A DNA stretch of 58,441 nucleotides from Strigomonas culicis (GCA_000482145.1 AUXH01000040.1:1-58441); one strand, 5' to 3'. Counted from the stretch's first letter, positions 10,660-22,000 are shown. Made by a program: numbers and translations. The notes: a model not told the origin generated them from the sequence alone.

Positions 10660-11029
10660 GCGGCCTCGGGTTGCCGTGAGGTGCTATAACTGTTTACTTA
10701 GGATGATTTGAACTGGATCGTTGTGATGATTAACAATTCCTATATGTACTAATCCATGTACTAGACACTCTTGCTGATGTGTGTGCTTTGTTGTTAGTGG
10801 GGAAGGGGTTCCTTTCTTCTCGTGACCGTATAACATATATAGCGATGTACGTATATGTCGCAGTTTTACACCGATGCGTTCCCTTACAACTGTGCTCTAT
10901 CTTCTTTCTACATTTTTTTTTTTTGCGTTGCTCGAAGTCAAAAGGAGTTACGTACGATTGTATTTGCTCCTCTGTTTTATTGATTGTGAGGTTCATTTTT
11001 GTACTATTGCCTGCCTTAGATATTTTTAG
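10660..11029. other. Intergenic region before the B-box gene
   Basis: AT-rich, no gene seen. A 12-base T-run lies near 10913-10924. Two candidate acceptor AGs lie at 11018-11019 and 11028-11029; the second abuts the next ATG directly. Confidence 0.6.
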
Positions 11030-14000
11030 ATGAACAAGTTGTCTAGTGGCTTGAAAAAGCTTGGTCGAAAAAAGGAAAAGAACAATAAGAACAGTGATGA
11101 GGACATGGAGGTGACTAATGACGACGAGGAAAGCCCTGTGAACCTATCGCCCCAGCCCCCCGTTGCGACGCCGCTGTCACCCAATGCACTGGCCGCGAAG
11201 CACCCACCTGGTGCCGCGGCGTCGACGTCGGGCTCACCCATGCTGCACAGCACCAGTGGGTCCGCCTCTGTACAGCCAATGTTCAAAAAAATGGCCGGTC
11301 CGCTGCCACCTGGCGCCAATGTGATGAAAGGGGCACCGCCACCAGGCGTACAATTCATGACAGGCAGTCCCGGGTCCGCGCCGCTGATTCCGGGTATAAA
11401 AGGCGTACCGGCGCTTCCGCCGGGGCACAAGGTGGTGGGGTCCCTGCCACCGGGTGCGAAGGTCGTGCAGGGCCCGCCCCCTGGGGTCGTCATCACCAAG
11501 GGCCCGCCGACCGCTTTCATGAAGAGCCCACCGCCCGGGTTCATCGCCAAGAGTCCACCGCTTGGGCCCGTTGTCAAGAGCCCGCCGCCTGGTTCTTTTG
11601 CGAAGAGTCCACTACCGGGTTCTTTCGCCAAGAGCCCACCCCTGGGTGCGATTATAAAGTCCTTGCCCGGTGTACAGGGGCCTCCCGCACTTGTACCTCC
11701 CGGCTTGCTCGCGAAGGGACCGCCACCCCTCAACGCAAAATCCCTGGCTGGCATGCCGCCCAATGTGAAGATGATGTCCGGACCGCCGCCACCGAACGCG
11801 AAGGTGATCACCAGCAGACCTGGGACGCCGTCCTCCATCGTCTCCGGGCTGCCACCCGGCGTGGCACTGATGAAGGGCCCGCCTCCGCCTGGCGCAAAGG
11901 TGATCAGCGGCAAGGCACCCCCTCCTGGCATGTACAAGTCACCGCCGCGTTCCCTCTCGCCGTCCTTCAAGTCCCTACCGCGCCCGCTGTCACCGTCGCA
12001 TCTGGTGGGTGTCAAGGAAATGCCGCACTTTCCACCCGGAGTGCAGCTAGCCAAGTCGCCGTCTAAGAGTCCGGTGCACGTGGTGCCCAAGTCGCCACCC
12101 GCCGTACCGGCGCGAAAGCAGCTAGTTCCGACACAGTTTTCCACTGCTGCCCCGGCCCCCCATGTTACGCCGGAGGTGCCGCGCCCCGTGGCACAGCGCG
12201 TGGCGTCACCGGTGAAGGAGGAGGAGGCACATCCGCGGAGCAGTGCGGTGATGTCCATCAAATCCGACGGATTGGACCTGAAGGAAGAGACCGCCAACGC
12301 TTCCGAGCTTGACTTTCAGGTGGAAGAGGAGCCGAAACCGGCGAAGCCCGCTGCTCCGAAGAGCACGCCCGCCGCGCTCCCTGTGGATGCGAGTGCGACC
12401 TCAGACTCCTCCTCCGCTTTGTTCTACGAGGAGGCGGACGAGGCGACCGTGGCACCCAAAGTTACCAAGACGCCGTCCGTCGTGAACAGCGTCCAGAGCT
12501 CCGCACAGCCGGACCGCAAGCGGAAGGCGACGGTCGAGACGAAAGGAAAGTCGGGAACGGGGAAGAGGGTGGATGAGTGGCAGAAGGAAGCGGCACGCGG
12601 GAAGAGCAAAACGAAGGCCAGGGAGGCGTCTGAGATATCCTCGGTCGTCACGGTGTCTACCACGAACACACCGCCCGCTGTCGACAACACGGATCGCAAA
12701 GACGCAAAGGTTGCGCAGCCTGGCCACTCCGAGGAGACACTAGGGATGGAGGGCGGTTTGTTTGCCGACAGTGCACTCGCGCCCATGGCGCTGACCTCCG
12801 CGCTGCGCAGCAAGGTGGCCGAACAGTTCCTGTCCATCCTGTGCCCCCAGCAGTACTATGGGCGCGTCCGGAAAATTAGCAGCATCAAGCCCATCAAAGG
12901 GAACCGTGCCCTCGCCGTGGGACTGCGGAAGAACAACTCTATTTTTGTAGCCACCAAGGGCACCATGCCGAATAACTACTTTTATCCGCAGCTGCGGCTC
13001 GAGGAGGCGGATGGCCACCCGAGCCACGACGCGGAGGACCCTGGGTCGCTGGAGACGCCCATCATTTTGTACGAGGCGGCCCCGGGCATTATGCTCTTCG
13101 CCGAGTCTGAGCTGGAGGCGCGCCGGGTGCTCGAGAACAACAGCAACGCCACGAGCTGCTTTGTGCTCGAGTCCTCCGCGATTTTCTTCAAGCACCCCGA
13201 GGAGTACGTGGTGCCCATGGCGATGCTCACGGTGCGCTGGACCCCCTACTCGGCGCCGCAGTCGGAGCCGCAGTGCCCCATCCACAAGCGGGAGCTCCAG
13301 CTGTTCGACCCGTACTCGAAGGAGCTCGTCTGCGCGCTGTGCGCGTCGCACTCGAACATCAGCAAGTCGAAGCTCGTCGTCATTCCGGACGTGCTGGGCG
13401 GCGACTCCCGACGACGCATCCAGGAGTCCGTGTCGCAGCAGCTGGAAGAGGCGCAGCGCAGCGCGAAGCAGTGGCTCGGGCAGCACCAGCGTATTGCCCA
13501 GATGGCCGACAACAAGAAGCAGGCCATCAATCAACAGTTCGACTTTCTTCTATCGGTTGTGGAAACGAAGCGGAGGCAGTTCCTCGAAAGCTGTGACGCG
13601 GAGTTCGGCTTCGCCCTCAGCGACGCGGCCCGTGAGATTCTCATTTCGGACGAGAAGGTGCAGCTGCTGTCCGCCGCCACGGACCACCTGCGCACCGAGG
13701 TGACGAAGCCGCTGTACTCGATGCAGATTGCCACCATCGCCGAGGCGCTCGAGGCGAAGGAGAAGTTCCCCTCACGCTTCTCCGCCCAGAACCTGCAGGT
13801 GCCGTGCACCTCGGGCGGGTTGCTGCCGCACCTGGAGGGGGTCATGCAGGAGATCCAGTCGCTCACGCCTGGCCTCCAGGCCGACAGCGCCGCCGCCACC
13901 GGCGGACGGAAGCAGTCGCCGGTGAAGAAGGGCACGCCGCGCAAGCCGCTCGGGACGAGCCACCACTCGCCCTTCGCCACGCCCAGGCCCACGAGTGCAC

Positions 14001-14725
14001 CGCCTGCACGGAAGGAGCCGGAGGACCCGCCGAACCGGGACGACACGAACCAGTACCGACAGGAGGAGGCGCCGCAGACACGGACCGCGACCGTGCCGAA
14101 GCAGGCGCGCCCGACCGGCACGACGAGGCGGCGCACGACGACCCCGCCGCTGGAGGTGCGCAGCACCTCGCTGCTCCACACCCCGCAACGCGCGCGCCCC
14201 TCCTGCTCGCCGTCCAAGTCCTCCAGTGCGAAGAAGAAGAAGATGGGAAGAGCCGAGACGAAGCGGGTCTACGCGACGAATGCGCTGTCGGTGCCCAACT
14301 CGACGGGAACCTCGCTCTTCGACTTCCCGGTGGACGACCTTCTGACGGAGCGGGACGACGCCTCGACGCTGCCGGCCCGCCCGCACTGCGTGCAGTGGTC
14401 CATGCGGGTGGAGGACCCGGGCGACTGGGTCGGCATCGGGGTGGGCGTCGGCAACGCCATCGAAACGTGGGAGCAGGGGTGCCGCAACGATCTGTCGCAC
14501 CTGTGGATCGTGCCGTATACAGGGACGTCGCAGACCTATCTGCTCCGCGTCACCGTCCACGCGAACTCGGGGCAGGCGAAGCTGTCTATCCACGACAGCC
14601 GCGGCAGGCAACTGGACGACGGCAGCATCCCGCAGTGGAACGCCTCACGGCCGTGCTATCCCCAAGCCACGTTTGGCGGGCGGACGGGCCGTGTGCGCAT
14701 GACGGAGGTGCCGCATCTCATCTAG
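11030..14725 (+). CDS. Proline-rich, B-box-like/coiled-coil (TRIM-like) protein
   Basis: 1231 residues. The N-terminus is Lys-rich. Roughly residues 60-370 carry over twenty degenerate PPG-containing repeats (PPGAKV, PPPGVV, PPPGFIAKSPP types), and then a charged disordered part to about 580. A folded region (about 585-745) precedes a B-box-like zinc site with CxxH at 749-752 and CxxC at 768-771. The middle ligand pair of a full B-box is replaced by DPYSK, so it is degenerate. A coiled coil follows (about 795-890), then a basic disordered linker. The C-terminal ~110 residues are rich in Gly, Trp and beta-strand-like segments, recalling SPRY-type domains. The order B-box, coiled coil, beta domain resembles TRIM proteins without a RING. 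Function unknown; the SPRY comparison is tentative. Confidence 0.8.
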   Translation: MNKLSSGLKKLGRKKEKNNKNSDEDMEVTNDDEESPVNLSPQPPVATPLSPNALAAKHPPGAAASTSGSPMLHSTSGSASVQPMFKKMAGPLPPGANVMKGAPPPGVQFMTGSPGSAPLIPGIKGVPALPPGHKVVGSLPPGAKVVQGPPPGVVITKGPPTAFMKSPPPGFIAKSPPLGPVVKSPPPGSFAKSPLPGSFAKSPPLGAIIKSLPGVQGPPALVPPGLLAKGPPPLNAKSLAGMPPNVKMMSGPPPPNAKVITSRPGTPSSIVSGLPPGVALMKGPPPPGAKVISGKAPPPGMYKSPPRSLSPSFKSLPRPLSPSHLVGVKEMPHFPPGVQLAKSPSKSPVHVVPKSPPAVPARKQLVPTQFSTAAPAPHVTPEVPRPVAQRVASPVKEEEAHPRSSAVMSIKSDGLDLKEETANASELDFQVEEEPKPAKPAAPKSTPAALPVDASATSDSSSALFYEEADEATVAPKVTKTPSVVNSVQSSAQPDRKRKATVETKGKSGTGKRVDEWQKEAARGKSKTKAREASEISSVVTVSTTNTPPAVDNTDRKDAKVAQPGHSEETLGMEGGLFADSALAPMALTSALRSKVAEQFLSILCPQQYYGRVRKISSIKPIKGNRALAVGLRKNNSIFVATKGTMPNNYFYPQLRLEEADGHPSHDAEDPGSLETPIILYEAAPGIMLFAESELEARRVLENNSNATSCFVLESSAIFFKHPEEYVVPMAMLTVRWTPYSAPQSEPQCPIHKRELQLFDPYSKELVCALCASHSNISKSKLVVIPDVLGGDSRRRIQESVSQQLEEAQRSAKQWLGQHQRIAQMADNKKQAINQQFDFLLSVVETKRRQFLESCDAEFGFALSDAAREILISDEKVQLLSAATDHLRTEVTKPLYSMQIATIAEALEAKEKFPSRFSAQNLQVPCTSGGLLPHLEGVMQEIQSLTPGLQADSAAATGGRKQSPVKKGTPRKPLGTSHHSPFATPRPTSAPPARKEPEDPPNRDDTNQYRQEEAPQTRTATVPKQARPTGTTRRRTTTPPLEVRSTSLLHTPQRARPSCSPSKSSSAKKKKMGRAETKRVYATNALSVPNSTGTSLFDFPVDDLLTERDDASTLPARPHCVQWSMRVEDPGDWVGIGVGVGNAIETWEQGCRNDLSHLWIVPYTGTSQTYLLRVTVHANSGQAKLSIHDSRGRQLDDGSIPQWNASRPCYPQATFGGRTGRVRMTEVPHLI

Positions 14726-15023
14726 AAGGGGATGATGTGCCGTCATTTTGTGTTCCTTCTTTTGTGTTACATTCTAGTTCTTAACAGTGTTGAGCCCTTC
14801 GTGATATACATATGTTCGTTGTCGTTTGCCTATTAAGAGTGGAAAAGGGAAAAGGAAGGAAAAGGCTGTTTCCTTTCCATTTCCTCTCTTTCAGGTCACA
14901 ACTGTACTTTTTTGCCCGTGATAGAGTGTGTTTTTCTTTTTGTATGTGCTTTCTTTTCATGTCTGTATGCTCGTTCTCCCTGTTCGTTGTTTTCCGGAGG
15001 CGCCTTGTACGACACTCCACTTA

Positions 15024-15057
<34 letters not shown>

Positions 15058-15313
15058 TTTTCTTTTTCTATTCCTGTTTTATGAAGTAAGACACGTGCTC
15101 TAGAAGGGCAGTGGTGAAGATAATAACACTGCATTGCGAGGTTGCTCCACACCATTCTTCTTGTCGTATTATTGTGTATTCCCTTTCCTTGATTTCTCCG
15201 CTCTTGTTCTTCTGTAGTATTGCTATTTTGTACTAGTATGTTTTCTTCGGATTCGTTACCCTTTTGACACTTCAATTCCCTTTTTTTTCTTTTTTAATAC
15301 TGCCTAGGTCACC
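14726..15313. other. Intergenic region with TA repeat
   Basis: No gene seen. Holds a purine-rich then pyrimidine-rich stretch (about 14838-14895) that could fold imperfectly on itself, the TA repeat at 15026-15056, and a pyrimidine tract ending in AG at 15306-15307. That AG is the probable splice acceptor for the next gene and would give a leader of about 6 nt. Confidence 0.65.
15026..15056. repeat. (TA)n dinucleotide repeat
   Basis: Uninterrupted alternating AT tract of 31 bases in intergenic DNA. Confidence 0.95.
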
Positions 15314-17221
15314 ATGCCCCTTGGTGTAGATGACGCTCTCTTTTTATTAGCTTCCACCACTGCGGTGGCGTACATCAAACGGCATGAACTCTTAGAGTCG
15401 GGCGTCTCGCTCCTCACAAAGGACGAGGCGCACGCACAAGCAGTGACAAAAAGACTGTCGGCACACACTTCGAATACAGCCGTGTTGCTCAGAGGGTTTG
15501 ATCTACAAGAGGAGTACCGCCAATCGCTCGCGAACCTCCGTGCATTGCCGCCTACCTCCAGCTCGGCTTCAGCGGGCCTCGTGCGCTCCGGCCTTGTTCT
15601 CTCCCACCTGAAGGACGACGTGCCGGTATACCAGGTGCCCAATGTGCCGCACCGCCACTACAATCCAGATAAACGCATTCCGCACGTTTCGTCATTGCTG
15701 GCGCACACGGAGTCTGAACTGGCGGCAAATCTCTTCAAGTACTCTGCACTGGAGATTCGAACGCTCTTTGATCAAATGGAGAAGGAGGGCCTGTGGGAGT
15801 CCGTTATTGTTGTCAGCCGCGGTATTGAAGCGGCGGGGGCTAAAATCAAGTACCTCACCCAGCCGTGCATGGAGAGCGGCCTGCGCACGCTGTTGGAGGC
15901 TTCACGTAGCAGCGCCGCCGTCGCCTACTACTTCACCTTTGGCATCGACATGCTGCCGTCCGACGACATCGTGACCTCTCTTTTTGATGTCTGCCGGTTC
16001 GACAAGCGCATCACAATGGAGCTCTACGGCGTCCTGAACACCTTCCGCTCGTACTGGACACCCGCTGTGTACGCGTGCTGCCTCACAGCCTGCGCCGTCT
16101 TTGAGCCGAGCGAGGGCCTGCTCGTGTACAAGAGCTACATGCAGCGCTTTTTCCCTGACCAGACGTCCTGTGGCCCGCTCTCCACCAAGCAGAAAATCCA
16201 ACAGCTCCTGTCAGCGTCACCGCTCCTCCGGGAGACAGGCATCGTGCAGGCGCCGCTAGCGGGAGAGCCGCTGCGCTACCTCTACCACATCATGGTGCCC
16301 ATGGTGCTCGCCCACTTTCCCGAGCAGGCGTCCGGCTACATTGCAGACATGCTCCTCCACGACCCCGCTGCTGCGCCCGACGTCTTTCTCAAGTGCCTTG
16401 CGTACCCCTCCGGGCAGCACTATGCCGAAGCGTACCTGCAATCCCGCTCGAACAGCAACCCCGACGATGGAACCCCCGCGGCGCGCGCTACAAACGTGAG
16501 GGAGTTGATGTTCGCGCTCTATGCACTTAAGCCCAGTGCGATGAACATGAACTCGCTGCTAAAGTTGGCGATGGACAGCGCCCGCGGGCTGGAAGAGAGC
16601 GCCCCACCGAGCGCGTCCTGGGCGGACGACTCAGTGCGGAGCCTCTCCCGTGACGGATCACCCGTGCTGGCGTCCTACTTCAACACCATGCCCACCCAAT
16701 CCCCGGTTGACATTTTCATTCTGTCGCGAACGTTGATGGAGCACAACGCGTCGTGGCGGCTCACCGCCCAGTTCCTAACCGCCATGATACACCGCAAGCA
16801 CTTCTTCGTGGTGCCCAAGCTAGCGGAGCATGTGGCGAAGCAGGGCCAGTGGCAGCTGGCCTGCCAGTCCATGTCCGTATACTTGAGCAACCAGCGGAAT
16901 CGCGTGACAGCGCCCGAGCTGTGCCTGTGCGTCGAGTCCGCCGTCCGTGCGGGACAGTGGAGCAGCGCGCTCTTCTGGCTGGACCGTGCCCATGCCAAGA
17001 AGATCCCCCTGCCCAGCCAGACGTACGACATGGCGTTGCAGTGCAGTGCCTTCTGCCCCTGGGAGGAGTCGCTGCGCGTGCTGGCGAGCATGCACCAGGC
17101 GGGTGGCACCTGCCATAGCAGCGGCGTGCTCCAGGTGCTGAATGCGGCGGCAAAGCAGGGAGCCATATCGAATGCGGTGCGGGTGCTGTCCAAGTCACGC
17201 ATGGTGAAGTGGGTGCCTTAA
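15314..17221 (+). CDS. Helical-repeat protein, possibly pentatricopeptide-like
   Basis: 635 residues, not firmly recognised. The sequence is almost entirely helical, with repeated short helices. The C-terminal 150 residues look most like pentatricopeptide (PPR) units: a segment around SYDMAL-type helices with LPSQTYDMALQCS, followed by WEESLRVLASMHQAGG and LQVLNAAAKQGAISNAVRVL. Trypanosomatid PPR proteins are mostly mitochondrial and bind RNA. The N-terminus lacks an obvious basic presequence. The start is supported by a pyrimidine tract and AG ending 6 bases before the ATG. PPR assignment is inference; other alpha-solenoid folds are possible. Confidence 0.7.
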   Translation: MPLGVDDALFLLASTTAVAYIKRHELLESGVSLLTKDEAHAQAVTKRLSAHTSNTAVLLRGFDLQEEYRQSLANLRALPPTSSSASAGLVRSGLVLSHLKDDVPVYQVPNVPHRHYNPDKRIPHVSSLLAHTESELAANLFKYSALEIRTLFDQMEKEGLWESVIVVSRGIEAAGAKIKYLTQPCMESGLRTLLEASRSSAAVAYYFTFGIDMLPSDDIVTSLFDVCRFDKRITMELYGVLNTFRSYWTPAVYACCLTACAVFEPSEGLLVYKSYMQRFFPDQTSCGPLSTKQKIQQLLSASPLLRETGIVQAPLAGEPLRYLYHIMVPMVLAHFPEQASGYIADMLLHDPAAAPDVFLKCLAYPSGQHYAEAYLQSRSNSNPDDGTPAARATNVRELMFALYALKPSAMNMNSLLKLAMDSARGLEESAPPSASWADDSVRSLSRDGSPVLASYFNTMPTQSPVDIFILSRTLMEHNASWRLTAQFLTAMIHRKHFFVVPKLAEHVAKQGQWQLACQSMSVYLSNQRNRVTAPELCLCVESAVRAGQWSSALFWLDRAHAKKIPLPSQTYDMALQCSAFCPWEESLRVLASMHQAGGTCHSSGVLQVLNAAAKQGAISNAVRVLSKSRMVKWVP

Positions 17222-17520
17222 GTTTCTGTCAGATTTAAGAATAACGTTGTTTGCTTCCTCTCTGTATATTTGGATCTAGTTTTTGATTCGTGGAGATACC
17301 CTGTCGTGATCCACGAGGGCGAGGCAGCGGAGTCTTGCAGTGTTTTCCTTTGTTTCTGTCGATATCGATGCTATTGAGGTCTTCGATGTATTGCATATGG
17401 CTTTTTGTCTCTTTTCATTTCTTTTAGTTTCTGTGAAGAGGAAAAGGAAAACAAGATATTGGTTTCCGTTTTTTTATTATTTTTGCTCTTATACTAGTTC
17501 ACTTAGCTATTGCAATAGAT
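17222..17520. other. Intergenic region
   Basis: No gene seen. A T-rich tract (about 17459-17490) ends in an AG at 17496-17497, the likely acceptor for the formamidase-like gene. Confidence 0.55.
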
Positions 17521-18711
17521 ATGGCTCAACGGAATCATGGTGGCACCACTTGCTTTAACGAGATGGACCGGGCGAACGCCAAGGTTGTCTACTGGAATAG
17601 CGTGGCTAATCACGTAAAGGAGGTGCCTATGAGCCTAGCGCACGTGCTGGACCTCACCACAGCCCCGTCCGTTGCGCGTGCTACCTTTCCAGGCATGACG
17701 CCATTCAAAATACTAAGCGCGCCGGACGTTGTGAGGCACTACGTTCGGCTCCCTTCCACGCGTAGGACGGCCGCCGTCAGCGTGGCCTTCGGCTGTTTTC
17801 TTGCGTGTATGGTTTTTCCCACTCGCGACCTGCGGGGTACTGCGGCCCACGTGTCTTCTACCACTCTTGTACCCTCTGCCACGACAATGACTGCGGTGGT
17901 GCGGCCGCTGCGGCGGTTCGGTCGCGCGGTTCGATTTGTTCTGCGTCTACTCCTACTGAGTCTGGGAACGGTGCTGTACGCGAAGTACATGCGCTCGCGG
18001 CTGCCGCGCGCCGTGTCCATATCAAAGAGCCTCAACTGCTCCAGCTCCCCAGACGGCCCTTGCGTTGTGATGGACAACATTCTAACGGTCTCCAATAGCC
18101 ACGCCGGCACGCACGCGGACATGCCTTTTCACTTCAGTCGAAACTCGTGTCTGATACCCCTTGATAACACGCACTACAACGGCAGCTGCGTGGTCCTGGA
18201 CTTATCCGTGGCGATACGAAAGGCGGAAATGGTTACAAATGACCGCGGCATCACGGCGAGCGTTATGGAGGAGGCACTTGCGCCGCTGGACGCCTATATA
18301 GAGGGACGGCCCGACTTCACGGTATGGCGCTTGCTGGTCGTAACGCGTCGCGTGCACTACACCGCCGATGACGTGTGGGATGCGCACTACGCCTTCTTTT
18401 ATCCCGAGGCGATCGAGTACATCAACCGCCGGTTCCCCCACCTGCTGCTCTTGGCGACCGATGCAGCGTCGATGGACGGCGAGAAGGCGGCACCCATCTG
18501 TGATCACTCCCACGGCGCCCTTCTGCGCTACGGCATTGCCATTCTAGAAAACGTCGACGGACGACCCTTGTACGGCCTACTGGAGGGCGATACACCTGCT
18601 CCCGTGGGCGTGGTGGTAGGCTCACTGCTGACCGTCATGAGTCGCACGGAAATCTATCCGGATAGCAAAGGCTGCTCGGTCCTGTTTTTCCCAGAACAGA
18701 CGAGCTCCTGA
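17521..18711 (+). CDS. Kynurenine formamidase/cyclase-family metal hydrolase with hydrophobic insert
   Basis: 396 residues. The family signature HAGTHADMPFH is at 194-204, giving the metal-binding His/Asp set. The C-terminal part contains DHSHGALLRYGIAILEN, matching the second conserved block with its His and Glu. An N-terminal element with LAHVLDLTTAP and PGMTPFKI matches the family start. Between that element and the metal motif lie about 130 residues, far more than the usual ~30. The extra part carries two hydrophobic stretches, near 80-98 and 137-158, which could be membrane-associated. Family members hydrolyse N-formylkynurenine or related substrates using Zn or Mn; the substrate here cannot be read from sequence. 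The ATG is preceded by a good pyrimidine tract and AG. Confidence 0.85.
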   Translation: MAQRNHGGTTCFNEMDRANAKVVYWNSVANHVKEVPMSLAHVLDLTTAPSVARATFPGMTPFKILSAPDVVRHYVRLPSTRRTAAVSVAFGCFLACMVFPTRDLRGTAAHVSSTTLVPSATTMTAVVRPLRRFGRAVRFVLRLLLLSLGTVLYAKYMRSRLPRAVSISKSLNCSSSPDGPCVVMDNILTVSNSHAGTHADMPFHFSRNSCLIPLDNTHYNGSCVVLDLSVAIRKAEMVTNDRGITASVMEEALAPLDAYIEGRPDFTVWRLLVVTRRVHYTADDVWDAHYAFFYPEAIEYINRRFPHLLLLATDAASMDGEKAAPICDHSHGALLRYGIAILENVDGRPLYGLLEGDTPAPVGVVVGSLLTVMSRTEIYPDSKGCSVLFFPEQTSS

Positions 18712-19078
18712 GGGCGCACGTACACTTTGTGAGAGCCGTCCGCACTGTGATGTCATTGCGTGTCACGGCACCTTATTCTTCTTACACCGCACACTTACAG
18801 AGCCTCGCGCTCCCCTGTTTAGTGGTAAGGCCACCACGCATACACAAATGCACATGTTTGCGAGAAAGAACAGCGAAGACTAGCTCCATCCATTTCAGCA
18901 CGAATGGTGTTTTTTGTTTGTTTGTTTCGTGCTCGTTTGCTTTCGTGACTCCTCACGCATTTGTACTGCTTTGCTCTCTCGCTCTCTCGTTCTCCAAGCC
19001 GCTTTCGAAGCTGCACAGGCAACATCGCTCTTTTTTTTGTTTTTTTTTTGGTAAGCATCACAACTCACAGATACACAA
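18712..19078. other. Intergenic region
   Basis: No gene seen. A CT-rich stretch near 18970-18995 and a long T-run with one G near 19029-19050 precede several AGs, the last just before the helicase ATG. Confidence 0.55.
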
Positions 19079-22000
19079 ATGACGGATGCCATCTCCGCGT
19101 TGGGTCCGCTCTCGGAGTACATCCCTCACACCAACCTCACCAAGGTGCAGGAAAAGGTGATTCCCTCACTCATCAATTCACAACAGAACGTCATTGTCGC
19201 CGCGCCGACAGGAAGCGGCAAGACGGTGCTGCTGGAGGTGGCCATGCTGCGTCTTTTTCGGAGCCGTCTGTTGTGTCTTGACGGCGGCAGCGCGCCGGAC
19301 AGCACCACGTTGGGTACGAGGCAGAAGGCCGTGTATATTTGCCCCATCAAGGCTCTTGCGAACGAAAAGTACGAGCTGTGGAAGGAGAAGTTCCCCAGAC
19401 TGGCCGTTATCATCGAGACCGGAGACCAAGAGCGTGAGAAGCTGGATCGTGACAGCCTGACCTCGGTGTCCGAGGCCGACATCATCATCACGACGCCGGA
19501 GCGGTGGGACAGCATCACGCGCCGCTGGAAGGAGAAGACCGTGATGGAAGTGGTCCACTCGGTCGGCCTCCTCCTGCTGGACGAGATTCACACGGTGCAC
19601 GAGGAGCGCGGCGCGGCGCTGGAGGCGGTCGTCAGCCGCATGAAGGCCATCGGGAGCGCCGCGCAGTCCACCGAAATACCGGCCCTCGCGTCGGCCGGTG
19701 CGCGGTTCGTCGCCATTAGCGGGACGCTGCCGAACATCCGGGACTTCGCCGAGTGGCTCAGTGTGCCGCCGCAGATGGTCTTCTCTTTTTCCGCGAAGGA
19801 CCGACCGGTGCCGCTCAGTGTGCAGGTCGTGGGCTACGCCAATGACTCAAAGAATCCCTTTGCGTTTGACCGCTTCCTCAACTATAAGCTCTTTCACACC
19901 ATCAAGCAGTACAGTGAGGGCAAGCCCACCATGGTGTTCTGCTCCTCGCGCAAAGAGGCGGCCACGTCGGCGCAGCGGCTCGTGCAGGATATTCAGGCCG
20001 CCGCGGACCGCGACGGGCAGGCCGCGCTGCTGCAGCCTTCTGCGGAGGTGGAGCGCTTTGCGGCCAGTGCGAACGACAAGCACCTGCGGGCCTGTCTGCT
20101 GCTCGGCATCGCGTTTCACCACGCCGCCATGACACTGAATGACCGGCGCTTGGTAGAGCAGATGTTCAAGGAGCAGTACGTGGCCGTGATCTGCACGACC
20201 ACGACGCTCGCTCTTGGCGTCAATCTCCCCGCCCACCTTGTGGTGATCAAAGGCACGCACTTTTTCAAGAATGGCAAGCGCGAGGACGTGCCGCTTTCCG
20301 AAATGATGCAGATGTGCGGACGTGCAGGCCGCCCGGGGCTCGACGACCACGGGGTCGCGGTCGTGCTGACGACGGAAAACAAGGTGCGTTTCTACCAGGC
20401 CCTCAGGAGCGGGGACGTTTTTTCGACCGTCGAAAGTCAACTGCATCGCCACATGATTGAGCACGTCAACGCGGAGGTCGCGCTGCGCACGATTCACAGC
20501 TTTCAGTCTGCGCTCGACTGGGTGCGAACCACCTTCTTTTGGATTCGTCTCCAAAAAGCACCACAGAACTACGGTCTGACCTTTAGGAGTAAGGCAGAGG
20601 CTGACGCCTTTCGCGCGGAAGCGTTTATCGAGCGCCTCATGGAGCGCGTGCTGCGCGCCTTGGAGAAGGAAGACTGTGTCGTGGTAAAGCGGACGTGCGA
20701 CGCGGGGACGCTGGGAGCGCAAAGGCGCGCCGAAGAAGAGACAGACCCGCGACGGGACGAAAACGACACGGACGACAGCAGCGGATGGTTTCTGCAGGAC
20801 GAGGACCGAATTGAAACCACACGCATCGGTCGCTCCCTGGCACGGCTCTATATCTTGTTTGGCACCGTGCAAACCTTCAACGCCTTCATCCAAAAGCGCA
20901 TCAATGTCCATGTGAACGAGAAGGGCACTACACTGTTAGAGGAGGAGTCGAATGCGGCCGCCGGGTCGGAGGACGCGAGCGACGCTGCGCACCAAACAGA
21001 AGAAACGGATGGGGACAACGACGACTGTGTGAACAGAGAGGACAGCGTCGCGGTGCCCCCTGCGGAGGAGGGCTCCCCGCGCACCTATCAGCTAGCGGAA
21101 GTGCTGAGCCTCCTCTGTCACAGTGAGGAGTTCGTCGATGTGCGTCTCCGCCAAGGGGACCGGGGCCCACTGAACGAGTTCAACAAGGTCGTGAAGCATC
21201 CACTGAAGGGCGGCCACAAGGGAGGGCGCGAGGTGCGCGAGGACTGGCAGAAGGCGTACGTGCTGCTGCAGGTGCAGCTGGGGCAGCTGACCATTCAAGA
21301 CGTGTCGCTGCGCAACGACTTTTACCGCCTGTGGTCCGTCATTCCACGCGTGGCGCGCTTCCTTGTGGACTACGCATGGACGACCAAGTCCTACTCCTTT
21401 GCGCTCCAGGCAGTGGCGCTGCTGCGTTGCATCGAGCAGCACGTGTGGGAGGACGGCCTTGTGCTGCGGCAGATCGACGGCGTTGGGGAGAGCGTCGCGA
21501 GGGCCCTCTCCCGTGGCGGCTTCCGCGATTTCAAGAGCATCCTCTCCGCGGATCCGCGGAAGCTCGAAGTGCTCTGCAGTCGACTGCCGCCCTTTGGCTC
21601 GCAGCTCAAGGCCCAGGTGGAGGCGGTGCCCCGCTGTCGCCTTGTTGTGAAGCGTGTGACGCCACCGGTAGCACCTACAGCGCACGGCCGTACAAGTTCA
21701 CTTTCGACGGTGAGCGTCAAGTTCACCATCGAAGTGTGCCCTCAGGTCCAGCACACATTGGGGGCCGTTTACACGGCGGACAACACGGATACCGTCGAAG
21801 GGCCCCAGGCGAACCCCTCCCGCAGCAAACACTTGAAGCTCTCCAAGTTGTGGAGCTACTCTTCGTTCCTCTTACTCGTGGGCCACACGTCCTCCGATCG
21901 CATCTTCTTGCAGCGCTTTATACCCATCTCGGCACTCTTTGATAAGAAGAATGCGGGGCAGGCGAACTTTTGCTTTCTGCTTCCGTCTGGTATGCCCTGC

